A stretch of 64,000 bases of DNA, taken from assembly GCA_963757805.1 (NCBI GenBank), contig CAVWSM010000006.1:1302001-1366000 (forward strand), given 5' to 3'. Below are positions 34,990 through 45,385 of this stretch, one piece after another. The number at the start of each line of letters is the position of its first letter. Within the stretch, counting starts at the first letter, position 1. The notes under the pieces were generated by a model. That model made no database searches. It worked only from the letters and a program-made list of their open reading frames with translations, and had not been told where the DNA came from. The translations under genes were made by a program, and so were the position numbers. The DNA comes from CAVWSM01 sp963757805. Lineage in GTDB: Bacteria > Actinomycetota > Actinomycetes > Jiangellales > Jiangellaceae.

Positions 34990-35421
34990 TCAGGCCGCGG
35001 CGCGCTCCCGCAGCTGCCGCTTGACCCGGCTGAGCATGGCCACCATGCCGCGCAATCGCAGCGGGCTCACCACTTCGGCGAGCGCGAACCGCAGCGGCGC
35101 GTCGTCCGGCACGTCGAGCACCGCACCCACCGGCTGCCCGTCCAGCCCGGCCTGCAAGATGCCCGCGAACCCGCGGGTGGTCGGCGACTCCTGCGGGGCC
35201 TGGAAGAACAGTCGCGCGATGCCCGCCGCATCGACCTCTGTCGCGAGGAACAGCGGCGACTGGCACTCCGGCACCGGCTCCAGAAGCTCGGGGTGGTCGG
35301 CGTAGCGCTCCGGCAACGGCGCCAGCCCCTCGGAGAACTCCAGCAGCAGCTGAAGACGGTCCGACGCCGACACGGCGTTGAAGTCGTCGACGATCTCCTG
35401 CAGCGTGGCAGGCAGGGTCAC
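34990..35421 (-). CDS. sufE: SufE family cysteine desulfurase activator
   Basis: 143 residues. The reactive cysteine is in PVPECQSPLFLATEV (about residue 53), and RGFAGILQAGLDGQP is the second family signature. Accepts persulfide sulfur from a cysteine desulfurase for Fe-S assembly. It overlaps the upstream sulfurtransferase by four bases. No sufS or suf cluster is in the window, so it may work with the sulfurtransferase partner, a pairing often seen in actinomycetes. Confidence 0.9.
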   Translation of the reverse strand: MTLPATLQEIVDDFNAVSASDRLQLLLEFSEGLAPLPERYADHPELLEPVPECQSPLFLATEVDAAGIARLFFQAPQESPTTRGFAGILQAGLDGQPVGAVLDVPDDAPLRFALAEVVSPLRLRGMVAMLSRVKRQLRERAAA

Positions 35422-36299
35422 GAACCAGCTCCCTTTTCGATGGGTACGCGAACCGAGTTACCCCACTCAGTCCAGGATCCATCGTAGTTTCGAACCTTGT
35501 CGTAGCCCAAAAGGTGCGTAAGCACGAACCACGTGTGCGACGAGCGCTCGCCGATGCGGCAGTAGACGATCACGTCGTCCGACGGGCTCAGCCCGGCCTC
35601 GCCGACGTACAGCGCCTCGAGCTCCTCCCGTGGCTTGAACGTGGCATCCTCAGCCGCCGCACGTGCCCATGGGATGTTGCGCGCACCGGGGATGTGCCCG
35701 CCGCGCACGGCGCCTTCCTGCGGGTAGTCGGGCATGTGCAGCAGCTCGCCGGAGAACTCACCAGGGGAGCGCACGTCGATCAGCGGCTTTCCGAGATGGG
35801 CCAGCACCTGGTCGCGGAACGCGCGGATCGGCGAGTCATCGCGGTCGACGACGGGGTAGGTGGTCGGGGTCGGCGAAGGCACATCGCGGGTCAGCGGACG
35901 GCCCTCAGTGACCCACTTGGCCCGGCCTCCATCGAGCAGGCGCACGTCGGGGTGGCCGAACAGCGAGAAGACCCAGAGGGCGTAGGCGGCCCACCAGTTG
36001 TTCTTGTCGCCGTAGATCACGACGGTGGTGTCGCGGCTGATGCCGAGCCCGCCGAGCAGCTCAGCGAACTTGGCGCCGTCGACGTAGTCACGGGTGACTG
36101 GGTCATTGAGATGCAGGTGCCAGTCGACCTTCACGGCGCCCGGGATGTGCCCGGTGTCGTAGAGCAGGACGTCCTCGTCGGACTCGACGATCGCAAGGTC
36201 GGGGGCGCCGAGATTCTTCTCCAGCCACTCGGTGGTGACGAGCCGCTCGGGATGTGCGTAGGCCGCCAGAGCGGGATCGGGATCGTAGGAAACAGGCAC
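35418..36299 (-). CDS. sseA: Thiosulfate/3-mercaptopyruvate sulfurtransferase
   Basis: 293 residues from the GTG at 36299, preceded by AAAGGAG. Two rhodanese domains: the N-terminal inactive one (DVLLYDTGHIPGAVKVDWHLHL) and the C-terminal active one with the cysteine in VIVYCRIGERSSHT. The CRIGERS loop resembles thiosulfate-specific (CRxGx[RS]) rather than mercaptopyruvate enzymes, as in mycobacterial CysA2/SseA. Forms an operon with sufE by four-base overlap. Confidence 0.92.
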   Translation of the reverse strand: MPVSYDPDPALAAYAHPERLVTTEWLEKNLGAPDLAIVESDEDVLLYDTGHIPGAVKVDWHLHLNDPVTRDYVDGAKFAELLGGLGISRDTTVVIYGDKNNWWAAYALWVFSLFGHPDVRLLDGGRAKWVTEGRPLTRDVPSPTPTTYPVVDRDDSPIRAFRDQVLAHLGKPLIDVRSPGEFSGELLHMPDYPQEGAVRGGHIPGARNIPWARAAAEDATFKPREELEALYVGEAGLSPSDDVIVYCRIGERSSHTWFVLTHLLGYDKVRNYDGSWTEWGNSVRVPIEKGAGS

Positions 36300-36375
36300 G
36301 GTGCGCTCCTTTGCCGGGTATCTCCAACTCTGCCCACAACACGGACGGTAGGCCAGGCCTTCCCGGCCGCCTAGG

Positions 36376-37914
36376 TCAGTCCACTGGGTGGGCGAGCCCG
36401 TGGATCGCGCGCACGGTGTCGACGGTGTCGATCTCGGCGACCGGCTTGTCGGGCCGGTGCCGGAGCACTCGCGCAAAGCGCAGCGCCATGCCGCCGGGAT
36501 AGCGCGGCGACGTCTGTACGCCGTCGAACGCGACCTCGACCACGAGCTCGGGTCTGACGTGCACCACCCAGCCGTCGGTGGGGCCATCAGCCAAGGCAAG
36601 CAGCCGCTCAGTCTGCCACTCGAGCATCGCGTCGGTGAGCCCCTTGAAGGTCTTGCCCAGCATCACGAACCCGCCGTCGCTGCCGCGCGCCCCGAGGTGC
36701 AGGTTGGACAGCTTGCCGGTGCGCCGCCCATGGCCCCACTCGACCGCGAGCACCACGAGGTCGAGAGTGTGACGTGGCTTCACCTTGAGCCAGCCGACCC
36801 CGCGGCGGCCGGCCTCGTATGGCACGTCGAGCGATTTGACCACCACGCCCTCGTGGCCGCGCGCCAGCGCATCATCGAGGAATGCGCTCGCCTCGGCGGC
36901 ATCGTCGGTGACGATGCGTGGCACCCGAAACTGCTCGGGCACCGCCTGCTCCAAGGCAGCCCACCGCGCGGAGCCGCTGGCGCCGACGAGGTCGTCACCG
37001 TCGACGTGCAGCGCATCGAAGACGAACAGCGTGAGCGGTGTCGACGCCACGGCAGCCGCTGTGCCGCCGCGAGTCATCGTGCGGCTAGCCGTCTGCTGAA
37101 ACGGTCGCGGTCTCCCGTCAGGCCGCAGCGCAATCGTCTCGCCGTCAAGCACGAGGGTGCTTGCAGGCAGCGATCGTACGACGTCGACGACCTCGGGCAG
37201 CCGATCCGTGATGTCGTCCAGGGTGCGCGTGAACAGCCGGACATCGTCGCCGTCGCGATGCACCTGGACGCGGATGCCGTCGAGCTTCCACTCGACCGCC
37301 GCGGGGCTCACCCGCGCAAGCGCGTCGGCGATGTCGGTGGCGGGCTGCGCCAGCATCGGGCGCAGCGGCGAACCGACCTGCAGGCGGAATGCGTCCAGGC
37401 CGGCTTCGCCGCCTTTGAGCACCGCCTGCGCGACGGTGGCGACAGAGCCGGCCAGCGTGACCGCTCGGCGCACCGCTGCCGCCGGCACCTCCGCTGCGGC
37501 CGCCACTGCCTCGAGCATCACGCCCTCTAGGGCGCCCTGTCGGAGCTCGCCGGAGACCAGACCGCGGAGCAGTCGCTGCTCCGCCTCGGTCGCGCGGGCC
37601 AGCAGGGCCGCGAACCCGTCCCGACGCTGGGCCTGGGAACCTTTGCCTGCCAAGGCGGACAGCCGCTCGAACTCTGCGTCGACCTCCAGCACGCCGAGGC
37701 TCGGCTCAGCTGCAACCCCAGCCTCGGTGCGCAACGCGGCGTAACCCAGCCCGGTGCGGCGCTGTCGCAGCTCACCCGACAGGTAGGCCACCACCACCGG
37801 CACCTCCTCAGGTGCGGCGTCGCGCAGACATGCCGCGAGGAGTGCCACCTTGCGCGAGCGCGCGGAGGTTGCGGCGACCGCGGCTGATGTGGAGGCGACC
37901 TCAGCTAGCAGCAC
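36376..37914 (-). CDS. ligB: ATP-dependent DNA ligase LigB
   Basis: 512 residues. The N-terminal DNA-binding domain is alpha-helical. The adenylation domain has the nucleophilic lysine in VEWKLDGIRVQVHRD (motif I), LVLDGETIAL (motif III), LFVFDALHVDGDDL (IIIa), HEGVVVKSLD (IV) and GWLKVKPRHTLDLVVLA (V). The OB-fold tail contains SPRYPGGMALRFARVLRHR. It matches the size and order of mycobacterial LigB, a non-essential repair ligase in addition to NAD-dependent LigA. It is divergent from the SGNH hydrolase gene. Confidence 0.92.
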   Translation of the reverse strand: MLLAEVASTSAAVAATSARSRKVALLAACLRDAAPEEVPVVVAYLSGELRQRRTGLGYAALRTEAGVAAEPSLGVLEVDAEFERLSALAGKGSQAQRRDGFAALLARATEAEQRLLRGLVSGELRQGALEGVMLEAVAAAAEVPAAAVRRAVTLAGSVATVAQAVLKGGEAGLDAFRLQVGSPLRPMLAQPATDIADALARVSPAAVEWKLDGIRVQVHRDGDDVRLFTRTLDDITDRLPEVVDVVRSLPASTLVLDGETIALRPDGRPRPFQQTASRTMTRGGTAAAVASTPLTLFVFDALHVDGDDLVGASGSARWAALEQAVPEQFRVPRIVTDDAAEASAFLDDALARGHEGVVVKSLDVPYEAGRRGVGWLKVKPRHTLDLVVLAVEWGHGRRTGKLSNLHLGARGSDGGFVMLGKTFKGLTDAMLEWQTERLLALADGPTDGWVVHVRPELVVEVAFDGVQTSPRYPGGMALRFARVLRHRPDKPVAEIDTVDTVRAIHGLAHPVD

Positions 37915-37964
37915 AACCCCATCCTGCCCGCCAGCGCTGACAGGCTTTGGCAGACTCTCCTGAC

Positions 37965-38744
37965 ATGTGGACGAGCTACGTCGCTCTCGGCGACTCCTTC
38001 ACCGAAGGTGTCGGCGACATCCGGCCCGACGGAACGTTGCGCGGCTGGGCCGACCTGGTGGCCGAAGCACTCGCGGCGCAGCAGCCCGGCCTGCAGTACG
38101 CCAACCTCGCGGTGCGCGGCAAGCTCATCCGGCAGATCGTCGATGAGCAGGTACCGCGGGCCGTCCAGCTGCAGCCCGCCCTGGTCACGCTGTTCGGCGG
38201 CGTCAACGATCTGCTTCGCCCGCGGGTGGACGTGCCGTACGTTGCCGGTCTCTTCGACCGAGCGGTACGCGAGCTGCGGGGGAGTGGCAGTGACGTCTTG
38301 GTATTCCGCGGCGGTGGCGCGAGCCGGGCTGCGGGACAGAATGGGCGTGGCCGCATGGGCGAGCGCATCGCCGCGTTCAACGCGGCCATCCTGCGCACCG
38401 CCGACAGGTACGGCTGCATCGTCGCCGACATGGGCGCACCAGAAGTGTTCCGTCACCCCGCCATGTGGAGTGCCGATCGGCTGCATTTGTCGAGCCTCGG
38501 CCACGAGCGCATCGCGGCCGTGGTCTGCGAGACCTTGGACGTGCCGTTCACTCTCTTGGACGACTGGCGGCGGCCGCTTGACCCGGCGGATCCCACTCCT
38601 TGGCTCGCCGCACGCGGTGCGGACTTTCGGTGGGCCGGCACATACCTGGCGCCGTGGGTGTTGCGCCGCGTGCGGGGGCGTTCTTCTGGCGACGGGCGTG
38701 CCCCGAAACGGCCCGAGCTCGCCCCTGTTGAGCTTCAGCCCTAG
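37965..38744 (+). CDS. SGNH/GDSL family hydrolase
   Basis: About 259 residues from the ATG at 37965. Block I VALGDSFTEGVGD has the catalytic serine; block II NLAVRGKLIRQ and block III LFGGVNDLLRP follow; block V DRLHLSSLGHERIA has the Asp and His. The stretch at about 38300-38350 (FRGGGASRAAGQNGRG) is unlike the family, and a neighbouring frame reads AAVARAGLRDRM there, so two compensating base errors are possible. It overlaps the tetR remnant by four bases at the 3' end. Confidence 0.8.
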   Translation: MWTSYVALGDSFTEGVGDIRPDGTLRGWADLVAEALAAQQPGLQYANLAVRGKLIRQIVDEQVPRAVQLQPALVTLFGGVNDLLRPRVDVPYVAGLFDRAVRELRGSGSDVLVFRGGGASRAAGQNGRGRMGERIAAFNAAILRTADRYGCIVADMGAPEVFRHPAMWSADRLHLSSLGHERIAAVVCETLDVPFTLLDDWRRPLDPADPTPWLAARGADFRWAGTYLAPWVLRRVRGRSSGDGRAPKRPELAPVELQP

Positions 38745-38953
38745 CGCCCTCCGTCGATGAGCGCGCCGACGCCGTCGAGCACGCGAGCCAGACCGAACTC
38801 GTACGCATGGTCGGCGTCGTACGCCCCGCGTTGGGCGGTCCCGGCAGCCGCTCCGATGCGTACGGCACGCGGGTAGTCCGCCTCGTCCACTACCTGCGCC
38901 AGCAGCGGCGCGTTGACCCCCCACCACGCAGTGTCGTCAGCACTGTCGCTCAT
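38741..38953 (-). pseudogene. TetR family regulator, C-terminal fragment only
   Basis: The last 70 residues of the frame, from MSDSADDTAWWGVNAP, match the TetR C-terminal dimerisation tail, ending with HAYEFGLARVLDGVGALIDGG. The helix-turn-helix half is absent: upstream of about 38955 the frame only mirrors the opposite VOC gene. With the VOC remnant it looks like the two outer ends of a divergent regulator/enzyme pair with the middle deleted. Confidence 0.6.
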
Positions 38954-38956
38954 CGT

Positions 38957-39187
38957 CGCGTCAATGGCCGTGCGAGCCCCGCACGGACCGCCGGCCACGC
39001 CGGCGGCCTGCTCGTGGTCTTCGTGGTTGACGACATCGACGACCAATACACACGCCTGCAGTCGGAAGGTGTCGAGATCGTGACCCCGATCGAGACCGAG
39101 CCGTGGGGTGAGCGGTACTTCCAGATGGCCGACCCCAACGGTGTGATCCACCAACTTGTGCAGTGGGTGGACACCCCCGGCACCTGA
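38957..39187 (+). pseudogene. VOC (glyoxalase-like) family protein, C-terminal fragment
   Basis: The frame ends with RTAGHAGGLLVVFVVDDIDDQY, EIVTPIETEPWGERYFQMADP and GVIHQLVQWV, the C-terminal beta-alpha-beta unit of a VOC/glyoxalase protein with its metal-ligand region. The N-terminal half is missing, being replaced by antisense of the tetR fragment. No start codon with a ribosome site is evident, so it is probably not functional. It is followed by a strong hairpin. Confidence 0.65.
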
Positions 39188-39200
39188 GGCCCGAGATGCC

Positions 39201-39232
39201 GAGAGCCCGACCCCTCGTGGGGCCGGGCTCTC
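39201..39232. terminator. Hairpin terminator between VOC remnant and htrA
   Basis: GAGAGCCCGACCCC and GGGGCCGGGCTCTC flank a TCGT loop: 13 of 14 bases pair. It lies between convergent genes, so it can serve both. The U tract is weak. Confidence 0.7.
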
Positions 39233-39249
39233 GTGTTGCCAGCTATGCG

Positions 39250-40714
<1,465 letters not shown>

Positions 40715-40718
<4 letters not shown>

Positions 40719-42214
40719 TCTTTCGGTCGCGGCTGAGAAGACACTGAGAGAACACCAAGAGGTGCTGAAGAACTCCCCGTCGGCGCATCATTGTCACCGA
40801 GGTCACCGTTGGGCGAGGTCGGCGCCGCATCATCGCCGGGCGCCGGCATGGCCGGCAGTCGCAGGGTCAGCAGCGCGCCGCCAGACTCGGACCGGCCCGC
40901 GGTCACCGTGCCGCCGTGCCGTTGGGCCGCCTGCTTGACGATCGCAAGGCCCAGCCCGGACCCGGACTGCGCGCGCGCTTCGGTGGACCGGTAGAACCGC
41001 TCGAACACGTGCGGCAGGTCCTCATCGGAGATGCCCGGCCCGTTGTCGGCGACGGTGAGCTCGCCGTCGCGAAGCCGCACGGTCACGATGCCGCCGGGCG
41101 GGCTCCACTTGCGGGCGTTATCGACCAGGTTGATGACGGCTCGCTCGAGCAGTTGCGCATCGCCTTCGACGGCCCAGGGCCGCAGGTCGACCGAATAGCT
41201 CACGTCGGGGCCGCGTCGGCGTACACGCGATATCGCGCTGCGTACGACGTCGGCGAGATCGAGCGGAGCAACGGCTTCGGCCGGGCTGTCCTCGCGGGAC
41301 AGCTCGATGAGGTCGGTGACGAGTGCGCTCATCTCCTCGATCTGCGCTTGTACGTCGGAGAGCAGGTGGCTCCGCTCGGTGGCATCGAGCCCGCCGCGCG
41401 CGTCGCTCTGGGCGAGCAGGTCGAGGTTGGTGCGCAGGCTCGTCAACGGCGTTCGCAGCTCGTGCCCCGCGTCGGCGACCAGGCGGCGCTGGCGATCCTG
41501 GGCATCGCCGAGGGCGAGCAGCATCGCATTGAACGACTGGGTGAGGCGGGCGAGCTCGTCGTGACCGACGACAGGGATCGGATCGAGCTCCTGCGTCTGG
41601 GCGACATGCTCGGCCGCGTCCGTGAGACGTCGCACCGGTCGCAGCGCCGTACGTGCGATCGCATAGCCGGCCCACGCTGCCACTCCGATACCAACTGCCC
41701 CGGCGATGAGCGTGATGAGACCCAGCCGGCTGAGAGTGCGCTCCGTTGGTGCGGTCTTCTGCGCCATGATGAGCGCCAGGTTGGGGCCGGCCGGCACGGC
41801 GGCGACGCGGTATCGGACGCCGTCGAGCGTGGCGGTGCGCAGCGACTCGTCGTCGGTCCCACGGGCCACCCGCAGCTCCGCCGCGCCGAGCGGGGGTGCG
41901 CTGTTCTCTCCCTGGGCGACAAACGCGTCGCCGTTCGCACGCAGGAGCGCGATGCGCAGGTCGCCCGCGCCGAGTGCCTCGGCCGGCACCTGGACCAGCC
42001 TTGTGGGGTCGGCGAGTGGGCCGCTCACGGCAGACTGCGCTCGGTCGACGAGGCTCTTGTCCATCTCGTCGAGCAGCTGGTTGCGTACGGTCAGGTAGGC
42101 CGCTCCCGCAGTGACGAGGACGGCCAGGCCAACGGCTAGCGCCGCCGCGATCGCGACCCGCGCCCGCACGGAGAGCCGGGACAGCTGCGCGCGAGCAGCG
42201 CCAAGCCGGCTCAT
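40715..42214 (-). CDS. mprB: MprB-like sensor histidine kinase
   Basis: 499 residues from the ATG at 42214. Membrane helices at about 18-40 and 165-187 bracket an extracytoplasmic sensor of about 120 residues; then HAMP, the dimerisation helix with the phospho-accepting histidine in ADAGHELRTPLTSL, and the ATPase domain (NLVDNARKWSPP, VADNGPGISDEDL, GSGLGLAIVKQAAQRHGG). The acidic, Ser/Pro-rich tail is extra. The start overlaps mprA by four bases and the stop overlaps htrA by four. Confidence 0.92.
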
Positions 42215-42894
42215 GGGGGCGTCTCCCGCAGCACGTAGCCAACACCGCGCACGGTGTGGATCAGCCGCGGCTCGCCTTCGGCCTCCGTCTTGCGGCGCAG
42301 GTAACCCACGTAGACCTCGAGCGAGTTTGCGGTCGTGGGGAAGTCGTACCCCCACACCTCTTCGAGGATGCGCTCCCGAGAGAGCACCTGACGGGGATGC
42401 GTCATGAGCAGCTCAAGCAGGCTGAACTCGGTGCGGGTGAGCCGGATCTCCCGGTCGCCGCGGCGCACATCACGGGTCGCGGGGTCGAGGGACAGGTCGG
42501 CAAACGCCAGTGTTGGCTCGCCGTCGACGCGGCTGATGGACCGCCGCAGCAGGGCGCGCAGCCGGGCCAGCAGCTCCTCGAGCGCGAACGGCTTGGGCAG
42601 GTAGTCGTCGGCCCCTGCATCGAGACCGGCGACCCGGTCGGCGACCGCGTCGCGGGCGGTCAGCATGAGGACGGGGACGTCGTCACCGGCGGCCCGCAGC
42701 GCCCGGCAGGTCGCAAGGCCGTCGAGGTTGGGCATCATCACGTCGAGCACGATTGCGTCGGCCGACTGCAGAGCCAGCCGCTTCAGCGCGTCGGAGCCGT
42801 CGGTCGCCAGGTCGACCTCGTACCCGTTGAACACGAGGGACCTACGCAGTGACTCCCGGACCGCCCGGTCGTCGTCGACGACAAGGACACGCAT
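42211..42894 (-). CDS. mprA: MprA-like response regulator (OmpR family)
   Basis: 227 residues from the ATG at 42894. The receiver domain (2-115) has the acidic pair DDD near residue 8, the phospho-acceptor Asp in AIVLDVMMPNLDG and the lysine in YLPKPFALEEL. The OmpR winged helix (about 130-225) has ETRLTRTEFSLLELLM-like sequence (here EIRLTRTEFSLLELL) and EVYVGYLRRKTE. In mycobacteria MprAB controls envelope-stress genes including sigE and pepD. Four bases separate it from the upstream dinB gene, so these four genes are probably one transcript. Confidence 0.92.
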   Translation of the reverse strand: MRVLVVDDDRAVRESLRRSLVFNGYEVDLATDGSDALKRLALQSADAIVLDVMMPNLDGLATCRALRAAGDDVPVLMLTARDAVADRVAGLDAGADDYLPKPFALEELLARLRALLRRSISRVDGEPTLAFADLSLDPATRDVRRGDREIRLTRTEFSLLELLMTHPRQVLSRERILEEVWGYDFPTTANSLEVYVGYLRRKTEAEGEPRLIHTVRGVGYVLRETPP

Positions 42895-42898
42895 GCGA

Positions 42899-44272
42899 TC
42901 AGTGTGCCTCGCGGTCCTGAGAGGCACCTGAGAGCGCAGTCAGCGTCGGCTCGGCCGGTTGGCTCGCAGCGGATGCGAGAGCGTTGTCGTCGATGCGGAA
43001 CGTACGCACCGGGCCCGGGCCGGTGTGCCGGGTTTCGAACCGTACGGTCACCACACCCGCTCCCGATCCCCATACCCAGCCTGGTCCGTGGGTGTCGTGG
43101 ACGACGTCCTGCCCGGGCAGCCACGCTCGGGTCTCGTGGAGCTGGCTGGTCTCCTCGGGGGGCTCCGGCTCGCCGAGCTCGCCGTGATCGGCAGCGAACA
43201 GGTCCTCCTGCACCCAGTCGGCGAGCCCGGACATGCCAACGCCGAGGAGCCGTACGCCATCGGAGGTGTCGACCTCGTCGAGCAGGCGCCGCGCGAGTCG
43301 CGCCACGACCTGTGCATCGTCGGTCGGGGCTGGCAGCGACTGTGACCGCGACAGGGTGGTGAAGTCGGCGAGGCGGACCTTCAGCGTCACCGTGCGACCG
43401 GACAGCGCCGCGGCGGAAAGGCGGCCGCAGACCCGACGCGCCATGGTTTCGGCCACGCCGGCAAGGACCCGGCGATCGGTGACATCACGGTCGAAGGTGT
43501 CCTCGATGCTGACCGATTTCGACTCCCTGTCCGGAGTGACCGGCCGATCGTCCTCGGCGCGCGCCAGCTGATGCAGGAGGTGGCCGTGGGCGTTGCCGAG
43601 GGTGGCGACCAGCTCGTCCTCGGTGAGGGCGGCGAGGTCGGCAACGGTGCGGACGCCCAGCCGCGCCAAGCGATCAGCCGTCGCCGGCCCAACCCCCCAG
43701 ATGGTGCGTACGGACATCGGGTGCAGCAGGTCGAGCTCGGTGCCCGGAGGGACGAGGACGAGCCCATCGGGCTTGCCGAGGTCGGAAGCGATCTTGGCGA
43801 TGAGCTTGGAGGTCGCGAGGCCGACACTGGCGGTGAGCTGGGTGCGCGCGTGGATGCGCTGCTTGAGCTCGCGGCCCAGGTCGGTCAGGGAGCCGGGGGA
43901 GAGGTCGTGCCGTGGGTCGGCGGCGAGATCCACGAACGCCTCGTCCAGTGAGAGCGGCTCCACCAGCGGGGAGAGCTCGTGCAGGCACTCCATGACCTGT
44001 GCTGATGCTTCGCGGTAGGACACGAACCGGCCGACGAGATAGGCACCGTGCGGGCAAAGTGCTCGTGCTTGCGTGACGGCCATCGCGGAGCGGACCCCGA
44101 AGGCGCGGGCTTCGTACGACGCTGTCGCGACGACGCCGCGGTGCCCGACGCCACCGACGATGACCGGCTTGCCGCGCAGGGAAGGCTTGTCACGCTGCTC
44201 GACAGCGGCGTAGAACGCGTCGAGGTCGACGTGCAGGATGCTCGCCCGGTCACGCCTACCCACGCCCGCCAT
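42899..44272 (-). CDS. dinB: DNA polymerase IV (Y family)
   Basis: 457 residues from the ATG at 44272; the longer frame has a non-conserved leader. Palm motifs: ILHVDLDAFYAAVEQRDKPSLRG (first Asp), PLSLDEAFVDLA (catalytic Asp-Glu) and TASVGLATSKLIAKIASDLGK. Thumb helix-hairpin-helix WGVGPATADRLARLGV; the little finger follows. The long C-terminal tail (after about 360) carries a second motif-like region rather than an obvious beta-clamp peptide. Carries out error-prone lesion bypass. No LexA box was found upstream. Confidence 0.93.
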   Translation of the reverse strand: MAGVGRRDRASILHVDLDAFYAAVEQRDKPSLRGKPVIVGGVGHRGVVATASYEARAFGVRSAMAVTQARALCPHGAYLVGRFVSYREASAQVMECLHELSPLVEPLSLDEAFVDLAADPRHDLSPGSLTDLGRELKQRIHARTQLTASVGLATSKLIAKIASDLGKPDGLVLVPPGTELDLLHPMSVRTIWGVGPATADRLARLGVRTVADLAALTEDELVATLGNAHGHLLHQLARAEDDRPVTPDRESKSVSIEDTFDRDVTDRRVLAGVAETMARRVCGRLSAAALSGRTVTLKVRLADFTTLSRSQSLPAPTDDAQVVARLARRLLDEVDTSDGVRLLGVGMSGLADWVQEDLFAADHGELGEPEPPEETSQLHETRAWLPGQDVVHDTHGPGWVWGSGAGVVTVRFETRHTGPGPVRTFRIDDNALASAASQPAEPTLTALSGASQDREAH

Positions 44273-44319
44273 CCTCGCAGGCGACGCCGACAGGGCGGCA
44301 CGGATCGTGGGGCTGTCCA

Positions 44320-44341
44320 CAAGCGCCGGAACCGGCACTTG
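44320..44341. promoter_or_regulatory. Near-palindrome between dinB and DUF4192 genes
   Basis: Arms CAAGCGCCGGA and ACCGGCACTTG pair at 9 of 11 positions or better around the centre. It lies in the 131-base divergent space, 48 bases from the dinB start and 63 from the DUF4192 start. It does not match a LexA box. The binding protein is unknown. Confidence 0.3.
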
Positions 44342-44403
44342 GCCGTCCACAGATCATGGTCTGCCTCTCACCAACGACGCTTCGGCGGGCCACGCTGCCT
44401 GAC

Positions 44404-45385
44404 ATGCAACCGACCGACCAAGCCCCTCTCAAAGTGCGCGGCCCAGGTGACGTGGCAGTTGTGCTGCCCTATCTGCTGGGCTTTCAGCCCGAGGAAAGCC
44501 TCGTCGTCATGCCGGTCCAGAAGGGCGCGCCGATCTCGCGGTTCGACCTGCCGCCCGTGCGACCCGCGCTGTTCGCGTCGCAGGTCGCCACGACGATCAA
44601 GGGCGTGCGGTGTGTCCGAGGCAGTGCTGACGCTGTTCACGGCCGATGCTCGGCTCGGCGGCCGGCACGCCGATGCATTGCAGCGGGTGCTCGCCCGGAG
44701 GTCGGTGCAGATCATCGAGATTCTCCGGGTGCACGACGGCCGCTGGTGGTCGCTGACCTGTGACAGCGGCTGCTGCCCGGCCGACGGCACACCCTACGAC
44801 CCGGCGACGACGGTGCTCGCCGCCCAGGCCACGGTCGCCGGCATGACGGCGCTGCCCAGCAGGGCGGCTCTTGAGCAGACGCTCTCGCCCATCCCTGACG
44901 AGTGTGAGCGAGTCTCCGCGGCGCTCCAGGTCGCGGCCAGGGAGGTGCGTGAACGGGTCGCGGCCGACGGTCCTCGTCAAGGCACATCCTGGCTGGACGA
45001 GGACGGCCGGCGACGGGTGCTGGCGGCGGTCGCGCGCTTTGGGCCTGACGGATTGCGGTCCCTGGATGCCGACGAGATCGCCTGGCTCGTCCTGCACACC
45101 CGCCCGATCGAGATGCGCGACTTCGCTTGGCTTCTCATCCGCAAGGACGATGTCTCCCAGCACCGCGACCTGTGGGCCTATGTCGTGCGCCGGGTCCCAG
45201 CACCCCTGCGCCCGCCGACCGCCTCGCTGCTGGCCGCGGCCTGCTACCTGTCCGGCTCGAGCGTGCTGGCACACGCTGCTGTCGACATCGCGCTGGCCGA
45301 CGACCCGGACTATTCGATGGCCCTGCTGCTTCAGGACGCTGTCGACCGGGTGCTGCCGCCGTCCGCCTGGTGGGCGGCGAGCTGA
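44404..45385 (+). CDS. DUF4192 family protein, one frame break
   Basis: 326 residues after removing one base near 44605-44615. The start reads LKVRGPGDVAVVLPYLLGFQPEESLVV, a DUF4192 hallmark; the middle has RRSVQIIEILRVHDGRWWSL and CDSGCCPADGTPYD; the C-terminus has RRVPAPLRPPTASLLAAACYL. Actinobacterial family of unknown function. The last 55 bases overlap the convergent acyltransferase gene, so the two C-termini share DNA. Confidence 0.88.
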
